Origin: Mycobacterium sp. DL99
Lineage (GTDB): Bacteria > Actinomycetota > Actinomycetes > Mycobacteriales > Mycobacteriaceae
Length of the DNA: 64,000 bases
NCBI RefSeq assembly: GCF_004762045.1
Contig: NZ_SJOM01000007.1
Span: forward strand, 310,001-374,000
Reading direction: 5' to 3'
The notes beneath the pieces are model-generated. The model was not told the origin of the DNA. It saw only the letters and a program-made list of their open reading frames with translations, and made no database searches. Below, piece by piece: positions 62,927 through 64,000 of the stretch. The translations under genes and the position numbers were made by a program. Position 1 is the stretch's first letter, and every line of letters begins with the position of its first letter.

Positions 62927-64000
62927 TTGCGCATCGGGAAGATAACTGTTGGCGCACTTGAGGAATGGACGCTGAGTCCGGGATCCGTCACGTCCTGGCA
63001 TCCGACCGCTGCGGCTCAGGAAACGGCGGATCGGGCACCTGTCAGCTCGGTGCCGGTTAGCTACATGCAGAGTCAACATCTTCGGAATTACAGCGAGCGG
63101 AAGGCTGCCGGGCTGAACTTCTCCCGGCAGATCATCGCCAGCTGTGAGGTGGCGGGCCAATGTGACATCTCGGCCATGGACCATGCGGTCAACACCTACC
63201 TGCGCAGGCATGACACGTTCCGCAGCTGGTTCGAAAAGGCCGATGACGGCAAATTTGTTAGGCGAACGATCGAAAACCCGGACGATATCGAGTTCATTCC
63301 GGTCGATCAGGGCAATATGACCGTCGACGAAATACACGGCCATGTCGTGGCCATACCCAATCCCTTGGAATGGGGCTGCTTCACTTTCGGCATAATCCAG
63401 AACGAGGACCACTTCACTTTCTTCGCGGCCATGGATCACGTGCACGGGGATGCCACGTTGATCGGCACGACGATGATGGAAGCCAATGGCATGTATTCGG
63501 CGATGAGTGGAAGCGGTCAAGCCCTCGCGCTGCCCGATGCCGGTAGCTTCGACGACTTCTGTGTCCGCGAGCGGGAGTACACGTCGGGGTTGACCCTGGA
63601 TTCGCCCGGGGTGCGCGCGTGGATCGAGTTCGCCGAGAACAACGCTGACGGTTTTCCGGAATTCCCACTGCCGCTTGGTAATCCGGACAAGTCGACCAGC
63701 AGTGCATGGAGCTCTATGGTGCTGATGGACACGGCGCAGACCGAACGCTTCGACGCGGCCTGTGCGGCGGCCGGCGCACGCTTCGTCGGCGGCTTGTTCG
63801 CCTGTCTGGGCCTGGTCGAGCACGAGTTCACCGGCGCACTGACTTATTACGGGCTCACGCCGAGAGATTCCCGAACGGCCAGCGACAATTTCATGACGCA
63901 GGGTTGGTTCACCGGTTTGATCCCGATTGTCGTGCCGGTCGCGGCGACCTCTTTCAGCGACGCGGCCGGAGCCGCACAGGCTTCTTTCGATTCAGGCCTG
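62927..64000 (+). CDS. papA3: PapA3-type polyketide-associated acyltransferase (partial, runs off the window)
   Basis: The first 358 residues of a condensation-domain acyltransferase, open to the last base of the window. The catalytic His-x-x-x-Asp motif reads DHVHGD (about residues 170-175). The N-terminal part (RIGKITVGALEEWTLSPGSVTSWHPT, then VPVSYMQSQHLRNYSE) is typical of mycobacterial PapA proteins. In the trehalose polyphleate pathway PapA3 transfers acyl chains to trehalose to give a diacyltrehalose that MmpL10 exports; its divergent placement beside this type of pks supports that identity. The start is TTG at 62927, with GGGAGGG 7 bases upstream. Confidence 0.9.
   Translation, partial: MRIGKITVGALEEWTLSPGSVTSWHPTAAAQETADRAPVSSVPVSYMQSQHLRNYSERKAAGLNFSRQIIASCEVAGQCDISAMDHAVNTYLRRHDTFRSWFEKADDGKFVRRTIENPDDIEFIPVDQGNMTVDEIHGHVVAIPNPLEWGCFTFGIIQNEDHFTFFAAMDHVHGDATLIGTTMMEANGMYSAMSGSGQALALPDAGSFDDFCVREREYTSGLTLDSPGVRAWIEFAENNADGFPEFPLPLGNPDKSTSSAWSSMVLMDTAQTERFDAACAAAGARFVGGLFACLGLVEHEFTGALTYYGLTPRDSRTASDNFMTQGWFTGLIPIVVPVAATSFSDAAGAAQASFDSGL

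Overview
The window is high-GC DNA from a mycobacterium, most likely a rapidly growing one. The core genes match, in order and strand, the Mycobacterium tuberculosis stretch Rv0232-Rv0244c: a TetR regulator, an R2-like ligand-binding oxidase (R2lox), the cell-wall arabinofuranosyltransferase aftD with its small DUF2613 partner, lpqI, a TetR regulator, htdX, fabG4, fadA2, the small RNA F6 and fadE5. The right end is the start of a trehalose polyphleate (TPP)-type glycolipid locus: a giant bimodular polyketide synthase and a divergent papA gene cut by the window edge. No CRISPR array, tRNA or rRNA was seen.

Layout. 0.1-2.7 kb: methyltransferase, acetyltransferase and MFS exporter. 2.65-4.4 kb: TetR-R2lox operon behind a perfect CRP-type palindrome and a perfect TetR-type palindrome. 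4.6-10.3 kb: cell-envelope genes (aftD, DUF2613, lpqI). 10.4-13.8 kb: amidohydrolase, TetR, an EspC-like ESX substrate and an O-methyltransferase. 13.9-19.5 kb: a tightly coupled Wadjet/MksBEF-type condensin operon (jetA, jetB, jetC) with no jetD nuclease beside it. 19.5-21.7 kb: TetR with a divergent oxidoreductase-DUF4386 pair. 21.8-25.8 kb: htdX-fabG4, divergent fadA2 and the F6 sRNA.

Between F6 and fadE5, which are neighbours in M. tuberculosis, lies about 20 kb of extra genes: an F420-type oxidoreductase, a two-component system, an NmrA-like reductase, an MmpS-MmpL pair with a divergent TetR, a DUF1361 protein, and a nine-gene sugar operon with a divergent DeoR regulator. The sugar operon reads as one pathway. 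An ABC importer takes up a glycoside, a GH4 glycosidase cleaves it, a BadF/NAGK-type kinase phosphorylates an amino sugar, AgaS deaminates and isomerises it, and a GatY/GatZ-type aldolase splits the tagatose bisphosphate. No tagatose-6-phosphate kinase or deacetylase is present.

After fadE5 comes a DapB-like oxidoreductase. A 2.8-kb insertion then follows, bracketed by two direct copies of the same internally deleted IS5-type transposase relic and by CTAG. It carries a PadR regulator under a 42-bp palindrome, a DUF1048 protein, a broken ABC ATPase and an alpha/beta hydrolase. The CTAG bracket falls exactly on the stop codons of the two convergent flanking genes, which suggests those stops once overlapped. 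Fatty-acid genes on both sides of the 20-kb island (fabG4/fadA2 and fadE5) share a TTAC-N6-GTAA operator.
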